From Magnetospira sp. QH-2 (GTDB lineage Bacteria > Pseudomonadota > Alphaproteobacteria > Rhodospirillales > Magnetospiraceae): a stretch of DNA of 64,000 bases. Position 1 is the stretch's first letter. Each line of letters opens with the position of its first letter. Shown in pieces: positions 52,671-61,378 of the stretch. Below the pieces are notes generated by a model that searched no databases, was not told the DNA's origin, and saw only the letters and a program-made list of their open reading frames with translations. A program made the position numbers and the translations under genes. The DNA is taken from the NCBI RefSeq assembly GCF_000968135.1, contig NZ_FO538765.1, forward strand, positions 3,236,001 through 3,300,000, read 5' to 3'.

Positions 52671-54077
52671 TCAGTAGCGGTAGGCCTCGCCCTTGAACGG
52701 GCCGTTGACCGGCACGCCGATGTAGTCGGCCTGCTTCTGACTGAGCTTGGACAGGGCCACGCCCAACTTATCCAAATGCAGCTGCGCCACTTTCTCATCT
52801 AGATGCTTGGGCAGCACATAGACCTTGTTCTCGTACTGGCCATCGCCGTTGTTGGCGAACAGCTCGATCTGGGCCAGGGTCTGGTTGGTGAAGCTGGCTG
52901 ACATGACGAAGCTCGGATGGCCGGTGGCACAGCCCAGGTTCACCAGACGCCCTTCGGCGAGCAGAATAATGCGGTGGCCGTCGGGGAACTCGATCTCGTC
53001 CACCTGAGCCTTGATGTTGGTCCATTTGTAGTTCTTCAGACCGGCGACCTGAATCTCGTTGTCGAAGTGGCCGATGTTGCAAACGATCGCCCGATCTTTC
53101 ATGGCCGCCATATGGTCGGTGGTCAGAATATCCACGTTGCCGGTGGTGGTGACAAAGATATCGCCACGCGGCGCGGCGTCTTCCATGGTCACCACTTCGA
53201 AGCCTTCCATGGCCGCTTGCAGGGCGCAGATGGGATCGATCTCAGTGACCAGCACCCGGCAACCGGCGGAGCGCAGGCTCTCGGCGGAGCCCTTGCCCAC
53301 ATCGCCGAAACCGGCGACCACGGCGACCTTGCCCGCCATCATCACGTCGGTGGCCCGGCGGATGCCGTCGACCAGGGATTCCCGGCAGCCGTACTTGTTG
53401 TCGAACTTGGATTTGGTGACCGAGTCATTGACGTTGAAGGCCGGGAACGGCAGCGATCCTTCACGCTCCATCTCGTACAGGCGATGCACGCCGGTGGTGG
53501 TCTCCTCGGTCACACCCATGATATTCACAAGGATATTGGAATACCAGCCGGGCTGTTCACCCAGCCGCTTCTTGATGGCGGCGAACAGGATTTCCTCTTC
53601 CTGGCTCCCCGGATTGTCGAGCACCGAGATATCCTTTTCGGCGCGGGCCCCCAGGTGGATCAGCAAGGTGGCGTCGCCGCCGTCATCGAGAATCATGTTC
53701 GGGGTACCGCCATCGGCCCATTCGAAGATCTTGTGGGTGTAGTCCCAATAGTCTTCCAGGGTTTCGCCCTTGACCGCGAACACCGGCACACCGGTGGCGG
53801 CAATGGCCGCGGCGGCATGGTCCTGGGTCGAATAGATGTTGCACGACGCCCAGCGCACGTCGGCGCCCAGAGCGGTCAGGGTCTCGATCAGGACCGCCGT
53901 CTGGATAGTCATATGCAGGGAGCCGGCAATGCGCGCGCCCTTCAAGGGCTGCGACGGGCCGTATTCCTCGCGGGTGACCATCAGGCCCGGCATCTCGCTC
54001 TCGGCGATGTCCAGTTCCTTGCGGCCCCAATCGGCCAGGGCGATGTCAGCGACGATATAGTCAGTGTTGGAGGTCAT
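52671..54077 (-). CDS. ahcY: Adenosylhomocysteinase
   Basis: 468 residues from ATG 54077; an in-frame ATG 12 bases earlier lacks a good ribosome site. Signature blocks are [59 protein letters not shown] (NAD fold) and the C-terminal [20 protein letters not shown]. It splits S-adenosylhomocysteine into adenosine and homocysteine. It lies 111 bases downstream of two methyltransferases that make this by-product, in the same direction. No SAH riboswitch motif is seen in the gap. Confidence 0.97.
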   Translation of the reverse strand: MTSNTDYIVADIALADWGRKELDIAESEMPGLMVTREEYGPSQPLKGARIAGSLHMTIQTAVLIETLTALGADVRWASCNIYSTQDHAAAAIAATGVPVFAVKGETLEDYWDYTHKIFEWADGGTPNMILDDGGDATLLIHLGARAEKDISVLDNPGSQEEEILFAAIKKRLGEQPGWYSNILVNIMGVTEETTTGVHRLYEMEREGSLPFPAFNVNDSVTKSKFDNKYGCRESLVDGIRRATDVMMAGKVAVVAGFGDVGKGSAESLRSAGCRVLVTEIDPICALQAAMEGFEVVTMEDAAPRGDIFVTTTGNVDILTTDHMAAMKDRAIVCNIGHFDNEIQVAGLKNYKWTNIKAQVDEIEFPDGHRIILLAEGRLVNLGCATGHPSFVMSASFTNQTLAQIELFANNGDGQYENKVYVLPKHLDEKVAQLHLDKLGVALSKLSQKQADYIGVPVNGPFKGEAYRY

Positions 54078-54188
54078 TCTCTTGTCCATTCGTATCTGGA
54101 AACGTTGCGGGTGTTATTAGACGACCGCGCGCGGGATGCCAACGGCTAATGACCCGACCCCTTCCGATCGCGACCGCCTGTCAATAAA

Positions 54189-55040
54189 TCAGGGTTTGCG
54201 CATATGGAGGATGCCCCAGGCAAGGAAGCCCTTGTCCGCGGCCTCAACCCAGTGGGTCAGCCCCTTCAACATGCGGTCCAGGTAGTCCTTGGACGAAACC
54301 GAAGCCATGCGGTCGTAGTCGGCGGCGAGCCGTTCACCGACCCGATGATAGTGGTTGCGCAGTTGCGCGCTCCGGTCGAGGGTCTCCACCACTTCCAAGC
54401 CGACATGGCCCGCCATCTCCCGATAGGCGGCAAAGGACCCGAGGTTTTCCAGATGGATGCGGTCGTAAACAGCCTGCAAGACGCCCTCGGGGCAGTCGTC
54501 GGCCTGCATGGGATCAGTGAACACGAAACGTCCGCCGGGCTTGAGCACGCGGGTCACCTCTTCCAGCACCCGTTGTCGGCGACCGGAATGCAGGATCGCG
54601 TCCTGGGACCAGACCAGATCGAACTTGCCGTCCTCCTCGGGGATGTCCTCGAAGCTGCCATGCACCACGGTGATGCGGTCAGCCAGCCCCTGGTCTTCGG
54701 TCAGCCGCCGGTTGGTGGCGTTCTGGGTCTGACTGATGTTCAGGCAATCCACCTGGCAGCCGAAACGTTTGGCCAGGAAGCGGGCCGCCCCGCCATATCC
54801 AGCGCCCACGTCGAGGATCTTGGTCGCGTCGGTGATGGGCGCCGCCACGGCGGCCATTTTCTCCACCGTCAGGCGGCTGGCCTCGGCGATGTCATCGGTG
54901 CTGTCGTAGAGCCCAATATGGATGTCTTCGCCGCCCCAGATGTTGAAGTAGAAGTTGTCGGCATCGGCACTATCGTAATAGCTCTCGGCCTTGGCGACCA
55001 CGTCCTGGGCCTTGGAGCCCGCCGTTTGGGTATCAGTCAT
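54189..55040 (-). CDS. Sarcosine/dimethylglycine N-methyltransferase
   Basis: 283 residues. SAM site ILDVGAGYGGAARFLAKRFG, followed by CLNISQTQNATNR and LVWSQDAILHSGRRQRVLEE. It closely fits the dimethylglycine methyltransferase (SDMT) of the halophile betaine route, which methylates sarcosine and dimethylglycine to betaine. ATG 55040 lies 8 bases inside the end of the upstream gene. The C-terminal WGILHMRKP is typical of the family. Confidence 0.9.
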   Translation of the reverse strand: MTDTQTAGSKAQDVVAKAESYYDSADADNFYFNIWGGEDIHIGLYDSTDDIAEASRLTVEKMAAVAAPITDATKILDVGAGYGGAARFLAKRFGCQVDCLNISQTQNATNRRLTEDQGLADRITVVHGSFEDIPEEDGKFDLVWSQDAILHSGRRQRVLEEVTRVLKPGGRFVFTDPMQADDCPEGVLQAVYDRIHLENLGSFAAYREMAGHVGLEVVETLDRSAQLRNHYHRVGERLAADYDRMASVSSKDYLDRMLKGLTHWVEAADKGFLAWGILHMRKP

Positions 55041-55869
55041 GGTGATAGCTCTTTTCCACGATATGGACAAAGAAGTCGGGTTCGTTGTCCTGATAGGTTT
55101 CCTGGAAATCCCCGTAGGTATGGATACGCTGGAACCCGGCTTCCTTGAGCAGGGTCCGCATGTCGTTTTTCCGGATCGGGAACATATTCAGCTTGTATTC
55201 GGAGCCATCGGGAAAGGCGTAACGGAAGCGGGCCAGGCCCTCGTCCACATGCTCCGGTTCGGCCACCACCTGGTCTCCACAGTAATAATACCGATGCTTA
55301 GTTTGGAACCCTTCATCCAGGATGACGTCGTAATTCCGCTGGTCGATGATCAGGATGCCATCATGCTTGAGGGCGGCATAGAACTCGGCCAAAGCCCGTC
55401 GGCGGTCCTGTTCGTCGAACAAATGGGTGAAGGAATTTCCCAGGCAGATGATGGCGTCATACTTGCCCTGGATGTCCCGGTTCAGCCAACGCCAGTCGGC
55501 CTGCACGGTGCGCAGGATCAGGTGACGCTTCTTGGCATTCTCAAACGCCTTGGCCAGCATGGCGGCGGAGCCGTCGGCGCTGGTCACGTCGAAGCCCGCC
55601 TTGCTGAGCTGAACCGAGTGAAAGCCGGTGCCGGTGGCCACGTCGAGGACATTCTGCTTGCCCCGGGACTTCAGCACATCGATGAAGAACTGGCCTTCGC
55701 TGTCGGCCCGCGCCTCCCAATCGATCAGTTCGTCCCATTTCTCAACGAAGCTCATCACGTATTCGGCGCGGTACTGATCGGTTTCCCGGACCGCCAGCGG
55801 ATCCTGACCATACTCTTGGTCCTCGGAAACCAGATCCTTGTTGAGAAATTCCGTTTCTAAGTTGGTCAT
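55033..55869 (-). CDS. Glycine/sarcosine N-methyltransferase
   Basis: 278 residues from ATG 55869 (GGAG 8 bases upstream). SAM site VLDVATGTGFHSVQLSKAGF; the glycine-methyltransferase features RTVQADWRWLNRDI and ICLGNSFTHLFDEQDRR are clear. It methylates glycine to sarcosine and dimethylglycine, the first two steps of de novo betaine synthesis. Its 3' end overlaps SDMT by 8 bases, so they are coupled. Betaine made this way protects against salt stress. Confidence 0.92.
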   Translation of the reverse strand: MTNLETEFLNKDLVSEDQEYGQDPLAVRETDQYRAEYVMSFVEKWDELIDWEARADSEGQFFIDVLKSRGKQNVLDVATGTGFHSVQLSKAGFDVTSADGSAAMLAKAFENAKKRHLILRTVQADWRWLNRDIQGKYDAIICLGNSFTHLFDEQDRRRALAEFYAALKHDGILIIDQRNYDVILDEGFQTKHRYYYCGDQVVAEPEHVDEGLARFRYAFPDGSEYKLNMFPIRKNDMRTLLKEAGFQRIHTYGDFQETYQDNEPDFFVHIVEKSYHHD

Positions 55870-56402
55870 TGGATGACTCCGCTGTTTGTAGACCGGCGTC
55901 GGGCTTGATGGCCGTTGCCTTGTCCGTGTGCTCCCAAGCATATGATCTTGTCAGACTGATCAAACTGAACTGTCGGGATCGATTGGGGCTGGCTTGGTGG
56001 AATTGGCACCGCCGAAAGGGTTATTTGGCTGCCATGAGGTGTCGCCACGCGATCAGGGAATGCGACGTCAAAACAAGACCTCAAAAACCAAAATCCGCAC
56101 ATCTCTGCGACATAGGTAAGATTTTATCAAGTAATAATGTTTTTTACTTGAATAACTCCCCTCACTACAACACCAATACCTGCCGCTATTTAATTAGGCT
56201 TTAGGCGTATTTCGTTGTGATTCTAGAAAATCTGAGAAAATTTATAACCTATGAAATGTATTTTTTCTGTGCGATATTCACAAGGTTCTGCTCGTTTTAT
56301 TTCATCTTACATAAACCTCATATTAAAATTGAAATATGAGCGAAAAGCCCGCATGATCAGGGCAATCAAACCAATAAGTACAATACTGAGCAGGGAAATA
56401 TC
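55870..56402. other. 533-base AT-rich divergent region
   Basis: Much lower GC than its neighbours, especially 56110-56350. It must carry the betaine operon promoter on the left and that of the exported-protein gene on the right. Visible structures: CAAGTAATAATGTTTTTTACTTG (inverted repeat CAAGTAA/TTACTTG, about 56129-56151) and CTCATATT/AATATGAG (about 56317-56340). No coding sequence is convincing. Confidence 0.5.
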
Positions 56403-57341
56403 ATGATTCAGAAAATGTGGGCCAGCATTGTGCTGGCCGTGGCGCTGGTGCTTGTCGCGCCTGCGCAGGCTGAAGACGTTAAACTGAAGCCTTTCGTTCT
56501 TGCCGAAATAAGCGATATGGGGTTGGCCGCCGCCGCCGCCTCGGTCAAGTCGAAGCTCTCCAGCGCCGGATTTGACGTGGTGGGCGATTTCAGCCCCTAT
56601 GCCGGAACCCAGATTTTGGTCATCACCAATGGAGATTTGCAGGCTCTGGCCGCCAAGTCGAAATATGGTGGCTATGGCGCCGTGCACCGGGTTTCATTGG
56701 TCGAGGCCTCAGGCAAGGTGCAAGTCGCTTATACCAATCCGCCCTATTGGGCCGCTGCTTTTCGTATGGATGGCGATCAGGCCGATATGGGCGCCAAACT
56801 GGGCAGCACTTTGGGCAATCAGCAATCTTTTGGGGCCGAGGGCATCGAAGCCGACGAGCTACGGGACTATCACTACAAGTTCATGATGCCCTACTTCGAC
56901 GATCCCATCCGTCTGATCAAACACGACAGCCATGCCGATGCCGTGGCCGCGGCGGAAAAAAGTCTGGCCGAAGGCCGCTCCGGGATCACCAAGGTCTATC
57001 GCGTGGATATCCCGGGCAAGGAAGAGACCGTGTTCGGCGTGGCCATGGACGGCACCAAGGGCGGCGGCGATATGCAGGACGATGCCTTCTTGATGAAGGA
57101 AATCGATTTCAAGGACATCAAATCAGCGGCTCACCTGCCCTATGAAATCCTGATCACCGAGGGCGTGGCCCGCACGCTACCCGCCGAGTTCCGCATCGCC
57201 ATCAGCTTTCCGGACCTGTCCATGATGGGTGACAACAGCTTCATGAACATCATGGGCGCCCCCGACGCGATCAAGAGCGCCCTGACCCAGGCCGCCGGTG
57301 GTAAGGCAATCACCAAGAAGCAAGGGGTTTCCTTGGAATAG
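56403..57341 (+). CDS. Exported protein of unknown function, possibly DUF302-like N-terminal part
   Basis: 312 residues with a signal peptide (SIVLAVALVLVAPAQA, cleavage near residue 24). Residues 45-120 (KSKLSSAGFDVVGDFSPYAG, EASGKVQVAYTNPPYW) loosely recall DUF302-type domains. The second half (FMMPYFDDPIRLIKHDSHAD, DAFLMKEIDFKDIKSAAHLP) is not recognised. No membrane helix in the mature part. It stands alone, with a strong terminator after it and a long AT-rich region before it, so it may be strongly regulated. Confidence 0.75.
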   Translation: MIQKMWASIVLAVALVLVAPAQAEDVKLKPFVLAEISDMGLAAAAASVKSKLSSAGFDVVGDFSPYAGTQILVITNGDLQALAAKSKYGGYGAVHRVSLVEASGKVQVAYTNPPYWAAAFRMDGDQADMGAKLGSTLGNQQSFGAEGIEADELRDYHYKFMMPYFDDPIRLIKHDSHADAVAAAEKSLAEGRSGITKVYRVDIPGKEETVFGVAMDGTKGGGDMQDDAFLMKEIDFKDIKSAAHLPYEILITEGVARTLPAEFRIAISFPDLSMMGDNSFMNIMGAPDAIKSALTQAAGGKAITKKQGVSLE

Positions 57342-57370
57342 GCCCATTCGATTCTATAGGGATCCAAGAT

Positions 57371-57402
57371 CAGCGACCGCCTTCGGGCGGTCGTTTTTTT
57401 TG
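57371..57402 (+). terminator. Intrinsic terminator after the exported-protein gene
   Basis: GCGACCGCC pairs with GGCGGTCG around TTCG, followed by eight T. It sits between convergent genes. Confidence 0.9.
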
Positions 57403-57410
57403 GTTGGAAC

Positions 57411-59210
57411 TCACGCCATGCCGTTGAAATCGTCCAGCAAGGTGGTGATGCGACCGGCATCGGTCTGTTCGAGAATCAGTTTGGCACGGAGACTGGCGGC
57501 GGCCATGTCCAACTCGCGGATTCGGCGTTTGACCCGGGGGATGTTGTGCGCCGACATGCTCAATTCGCGAATACCCAGCCCCAGCAGCAAGGCCGTATAG
57601 CGCGGATCACCGGCCATCTCACCGCATAGGGAGACCGGAATCCCGGCCCGCAGGGCCGCCTGGGTGGAGAACTGGATCAGCCGCAGCACCGCCGGGTGCA
57701 ACGGATCATGCAAATAGGCCACCCGTTCATCGGTCCGGTCGATGGCCAGGGCATACATGGTCAGATCATTGGAGCCGATGGCAAAGAAATCGGCGTCGCG
57801 GGCCAGGGCATCGGCGGCCAGGGCCGCGCCCGGCACCTCGATCATCACGCCTACCGGTGGCAAGGGATCGGCAATGGCAATGCCTTCGGCGATCAAAGAG
57901 CGGGCCTCTTCCTCAATGGTTTCGCGGGCCCGGCGGACTTCTGAAACCGTGGTCACCATGGGCAGCAGGATGCGCACCGGCCCATGGGCTCCGGCCCGCA
58001 GGATGGCTCGGGATTGGGCTTTCAAAAGATCAATCTGGCTGAGAGACAGGCGAATACCCCGTAGCCCCAAGACCGACTCGGCACTGGTCCCCACTTGATC
58101 CACCAGGGATGCGGCGATTTTTTCACCGCCCACATCCAAGGTTCTCACGGTTATGGGTTGCCCCCCCAGGTCGTCGACCATGGATTTGAGCAGTTGGTAT
58201 TGCTCTTCCTCGGTGGGCAGGTCCTCGCGGTTCATGAACATGAACTCGCTGCGCAGCAGGCCGATCCCCACGGCGCCCATCTGGAGCAACTGGTGCAGTT
58301 CCACCGGCAGTTCAATATTACCTCGCAGCAGCACCGGGACATTGTCGGTGGTCACCGCCGGGCGTTTGCGCAGCCGCACCAAGGCCCGCTGCTCGCGCAT
58401 GATGTCTGCCATGCGCCGTTCATAGTAGCGCAGGGTCTCTTCCAGCGGATTGACAATCACCCGGCCCAGATTGCCATCGATGATGATTTGAGCGCCGTTC
58501 TCCACCCCGGCCAGCAAACCCGACACACCGAGCACGGCGGGCAACCCCAAAGCACGCGCCATAATGGCCGTATGACCCTCCGCGCCACCCAAGGCAGCAC
58601 ATACGCCCTTGACCCGCCGGGGATCCATCTGGGCCGCATCGGCGGGAGAAATCTCATCGGCGACGATGATGCTGCCCTTGGGCACCCGGGCGAAGCCCTG
58701 CTGCGGCGCACCGACCAAGTTTTGCAGGACGCGGGTGCCGATGGCGCAAATGTCGTCGGCCCGTTGGGAAAGGTAGGCATCGTCAACGGCCAGGAAGCTG
58801 GCGGTGATTTCCTGCATTTCTGTTTGCAGGGCAGCCTCGGCGTTGATCCGTTGGGCGGAAATGCGGTCTTCGACTCCGCGCACCAACCGCGAGCCGCTGA
58901 GCATATGTTGGTAAGCATCGAGCAAATAGCCCAATTCTTCCGCCGCGGCTTCTGGCAGTCCCCGGGTCTTGGCCCGCAGGACACCGAGTTGCTGACGGGA
59001 TTTTTCCACCGCGATGCTGAAACGCTGACACTCTGCCCGTACCCGGTTGGCCGCCACCCGATATTCCGGAATGGTCACCGAGCCGCACTCGCGCAGATGG
59101 GCTTCGCCGATCGCCACTCCTGGCGCCACGCCCAATCCCTTCAGGACCCGTTCCTCACGGTGAATGGCCCCAAGGCTTGCGGTCTTTATTACGTCGTCAT
59201 CCATGCGCAC
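57411..59210 (-). CDS. ptsI: Phosphoenolpyruvate-protein phosphotransferase (PTS enzyme I)
   Basis: 599 residues from GTG 59210, with AGGGAGG 8 bases upstream; ATG 59204 is a weaker choice. The phospho-His domain has GGAEGHTAIMARAL (His213). The PEP-binding barrel has GIGLLRSEFMFMNRE, GVMIEVPGAALAADAL, FAIGSNDLTMYALA and CGEMAGDP. It passes phosphate from PEP to HPr. No sugar EIIBC genes are near, so this is a regulatory phosphorelay typical of alphaproteobacteria. There is no N-terminal GAF domain, unlike PtsP. Last gene of the cluster. Confidence 0.93.
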   Translation of the reverse strand: MRMDDDVIKTASLGAIHREERVLKGLGVAPGVAIGEAHLRECGSVTIPEYRVAANRVRAECQRFSIAVEKSRQQLGVLRAKTRGLPEAAAEELGYLLDAYQHMLSGSRLVRGVEDRISAQRINAEAALQTEMQEITASFLAVDDAYLSQRADDICAIGTRVLQNLVGAPQQGFARVPKGSIIVADEISPADAAQMDPRRVKGVCAALGGAEGHTAIMARALGLPAVLGVSGLLAGVENGAQIIIDGNLGRVIVNPLEETLRYYERRMADIMREQRALVRLRKRPAVTTDNVPVLLRGNIELPVELHQLLQMGAVGIGLLRSEFMFMNREDLPTEEEQYQLLKSMVDDLGGQPITVRTLDVGGEKIAASLVDQVGTSAESVLGLRGIRLSLSQIDLLKAQSRAILRAGAHGPVRILLPMVTTVSEVRRARETIEEEARSLIAEGIAIADPLPPVGVMIEVPGAALAADALARDADFFAIGSNDLTMYALAIDRTDERVAYLHDPLHPAVLRLIQFSTQAALRAGIPVSLCGEMAGDPRYTALLLGLGIRELSMSAHNIPRVKRRIRELDMAAASLRAKLILEQTDAGRITTLLDDFNGMA

Positions 59211-59258
59211 GGATGCCGCCTCCCTGTCAGCCGGATTTTTCCCAGCCTTATCGGTTTT

Positions 59259-59549
59259 TTACTCTTCTTCGAACTTGCCGTTGACCAGCGCGGAGATGGC
59301 TTCGATCGCCACCTCGGCCTCGGGGCCCGCCGCGTTGATCTGGATCGAGGTTCCCGGCCCCGCCGCCAACAGCATCAGACCCATGATAGACAGACCGGAA
59401 ACGGTCTGATCGCCTCTGGTGACCTCGACCATGGCATCGAAGGCGCCAACCACCTTAACGAATTTGGAAGCGGCCCGGGCATGCAGACCGCGTTGATTGC
59501 TGATGGTCAATTCCCGACTCAAACCGCTCTGGGTTGCTTCCCCGGTCAC
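59259..59549 (-). CDS. ptsH: HPr family phosphocarrier protein
   Basis: 96 residues from GTG 59549 (GGAGA 8 bases upstream, 4 bases after the EIIA stop). Active His23 in NQRGLHARAASKFVKV, and the regulatory Ser54 region VSGLSIMGLMLLAAGPG. It takes phosphate from enzyme I and passes it to EIIA. The Ser is the target of the HprK encoded three genes upstream. Confidence 0.95.
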   Translation of the reverse strand: MTGEATQSGLSRELTISNQRGLHARAASKFVKVVGAFDAMVEVTRGDQTVSGLSIMGLMLLAAGPGTSIQINAAGPEAEVAIEAISALVNGKFEEE

Positions 59550-59553
59550 GAAT

Positions 59554-59952
59554 TCAGTCTCCCAGCAATTGCGATGCGATATTGATGTACTTGCGGCCTG
59601 CTTCTTGAGCCGCATTCACCGCCTCGATCAACTTTGTATCCCGCCGCACGGTGGCCAGCTTGATCAGCATGGGCAGGTTGACCCCGGCAATAACCTCCAC
59701 CCGCGCCTTGTCCATGATCGAGATGGACAGATTTGAAGGGGTGCCGCCGAACATATCCGTAAGCAGCACCACGCCCTCACCGGTTTCCACATTGGCCACG
59801 CAGTCGAGGATCTCCCGTCGGCGGATTTCCATGTCGTCCTCCGGCCCGATACAGACGGTCCGTACCTGTGGTTGGTGACCGACCACATGTTCCATGGCAT
59901 TCACCAATTCCAGCGCCAGATTTCCGTGCGTTACAAGCACCAGGCCGATCAT
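59554..59952 (-). CDS. PTS mannose-type EIIA protein
   Basis: 132 residues. The fold of the EIIA-Man domain, with phospho-His9 in MIGLVLVTHGNLALEL and the LLTDMFGGTPSNLSI loop. No EIIB, EIIC or EIID partners are present, so it is probably a regulatory end point of the phosphorelay. Close spacing to HPr shows co-transcription. Confidence 0.93.
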   Translation of the reverse strand: MIGLVLVTHGNLALELVNAMEHVVGHQPQVRTVCIGPEDDMEIRRREILDCVANVETGEGVVLLTDMFGGTPSNLSISIMDKARVEVIAGVNLPMLIKLATVRRDTKLIEAVNAAQEAGRKYINIASQLLGD

Positions 59953-60001
59953 TCGCGTCTACGCCCCTCGGAGTCCCCTACCATCCTATCATGACAGGGT
60001 T

Positions 60002-60892
60002 TCACCCTCCCTGTCCATCCAGGTCACGATGGCGAATTTGCACCCGGTGGCCCCTTTCCGCAAGCCGCTTTCCGAGCCTTTCCGTCGTATACACGGATCG
60101 GTGTCTACCGCCGGTACATCCCAACGTAATAGTTAGGTAGCTTTTCCCTTCCGCCGCATAGCGTGGCAACAGGGGTTCGAGCAAGGAAGTCAGGTCATCG
60201 AAAAAGGGCGTGAAGGCCGGATCCGAACCGACATAGTCGGCGACCGGTTTGTCTTTGCCACAAAGCGGACGCAGCGCCGGATCATAGTGCGGGTTGTTCA
60301 AAAACCGCACATCGAACATCAGATCCGCATCGCGGGGAATACCCCGCTTGAAACCGAAGGACATGACGAAAATGGTCAGTTCCTCGCCGCCATCGGTGAA
60401 AAAATGCTCATGCAGGCGGGCCTTCAACTCCCCCAAGGGCAAAGCGCTGGTATCGAGCACCACATCGGCTCGTCCGCGCAAGGGCTGCATCAAGCGGCGC
60501 TCCTCGCGGACCCCGTCCAACACCGGCCGGTCCAGGGCCAGGGGATGGCGATGGCGGGTTTCCACATAGCGGCGATGCAGTTCCTGATCGTCGCAATCGA
60601 GGAACAACACCCGCACATCCACCTGCACCACCTGGCTTAGGCGATCCAGTTCCTCCACCACCGCGTCGAGGGCGAAACCCCGGGTTCGGATATCCATGCC
60701 GATGGCCAAGGGCGGGGACTCGTCATCGCGTTGCTGGCTGTATCGGTGGCCCTCCACCAAGGCACCAAGAAACGTCAACGGGATGTTATCCACCGTTTCG
60801 TAGCCCATGTCCTGCAAGGCTTTCAGAGCAGAGGTCTTGCCCGCTCCGGAAAGGCCGGTCACCAGCAAAACGGGACGCGGGGTGTCGGTCAT
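60002..60892 (-). CDS. rapZ: RNase adapter/nucleotide-binding protein RapZ
   Basis: 296 residues from ATG 60892; a longer in-frame extension is a shadow of the neighbour. Walker A GLSGAGKT at 13-20, the DUF middle part VRVLFLDCDDQELHRRYVET, and the C-terminal FGFKRGIPRDADLMFDVRFL and TITLGCTGGRHRSVYTTERL. The family binds small RNAs or nucleotides and links cell-wall sugar metabolism with PTS genes. It overlaps hprK by 4 bases (ATGA). Confidence 0.94.
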   Translation of the reverse strand: MTDTPRPVLLVTGLSGAGKTSALKALQDMGYETVDNIPLTFLGALVEGHRYSQQRDDESPPLAIGMDIRTRGFALDAVVEELDRLSQVVQVDVRVLFLDCDDQELHRRYVETRHRHPLALDRPVLDGVREERRLMQPLRGRADVVLDTSALPLGELKARLHEHFFTDGGEELTIFVMSFGFKRGIPRDADLMFDVRFLNNPHYDPALRPLCGKDKPVADYVGSDPAFTPFFDDLTSLLEPLLPRYAAEGKSYLTITLGCTGGRHRSVYTTERLGKRLAERGHRVQIRHRDLDGQGG

Positions 60893-61347
60893 GATGTCCA
60901 GGCTCCCGTATGGCAAAGAGAGGGGTCGAAGGGTACGCGGGCGGCCAGTCGCAGCTTGGCCACCACCGAGGCATCGAAGGCATGAAGCGACAAACAAGGC
61001 AGGGACACCCCGGCCAGACTGTCGCTGCGAGGCTCGGGCAATCGCGGTACTTGTTGGCGGGGCAGCAGATCGACAATCAAATGGACAGCGGCCTTGTCCG
61101 CCCGATCCATGCGCATCACTCCCAGGCCACGGACCTCCAGCAATCCTTCCAGGTCCTTGGGCGCGGCGGCCCACAATGATCCGTCATCAGCCCACAAATC
61201 GCAACGGTCATCGGCCACCAGCCGGGCTCCATCGACCATCAGCCGCAGGGCCAGATCCGATTTGCCGCTACCCGAGGGGCCCCGCAGGAGAATGCCGCAG
61301 GTGCCGACGGCAACACAGGTGGCGTGGATTCGAACGGTGTCGATCAT
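60889..61347 (-). CDS. hprK: HPr kinase/phosphorylase (short alphaproteobacterial form)
   Basis: 152 residues from ATG 61347. Walker A GPSGSGKS at 23-30 and the kinase motif region VADDRCDLWADD. It lacks the N-terminal domain of Firmicutes HprK, which is normal in alphaproteobacteria. It phosphorylates HPr at Ser. The stop overlaps the rapZ start by 4 bases, and it follows chvG by 31 bases. Confidence 0.93.
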   Translation of the reverse strand: MIDTVRIHATCVAVGTCGILLRGPSGSGKSDLALRLMVDGARLVADDRCDLWADDGSLWAAAPKDLEGLLEVRGLGVMRMDRADKAAVHLIVDLLPRQQVPRLPEPRSDSLAGVSLPCLSLHAFDASVVAKLRLAARVPFDPSLCHTGAWTS

Positions 61348-61378
61348 GCCTGAGTTTCCGTCACCCTTGGGGCGAAAA

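Noticed and set aside
54078-54188. SAH or SAM riboswitch before ahcY
   Set aside because: The 111-base gap lacks recognisable conserved cores of these riboswitches; control by the upstream operon promoter is simpler.
60889-61347. Truncated hprK
   Set aside because: Short HprK without the N-terminal domain is the standard form in alphaproteobacteria next to ChvG.
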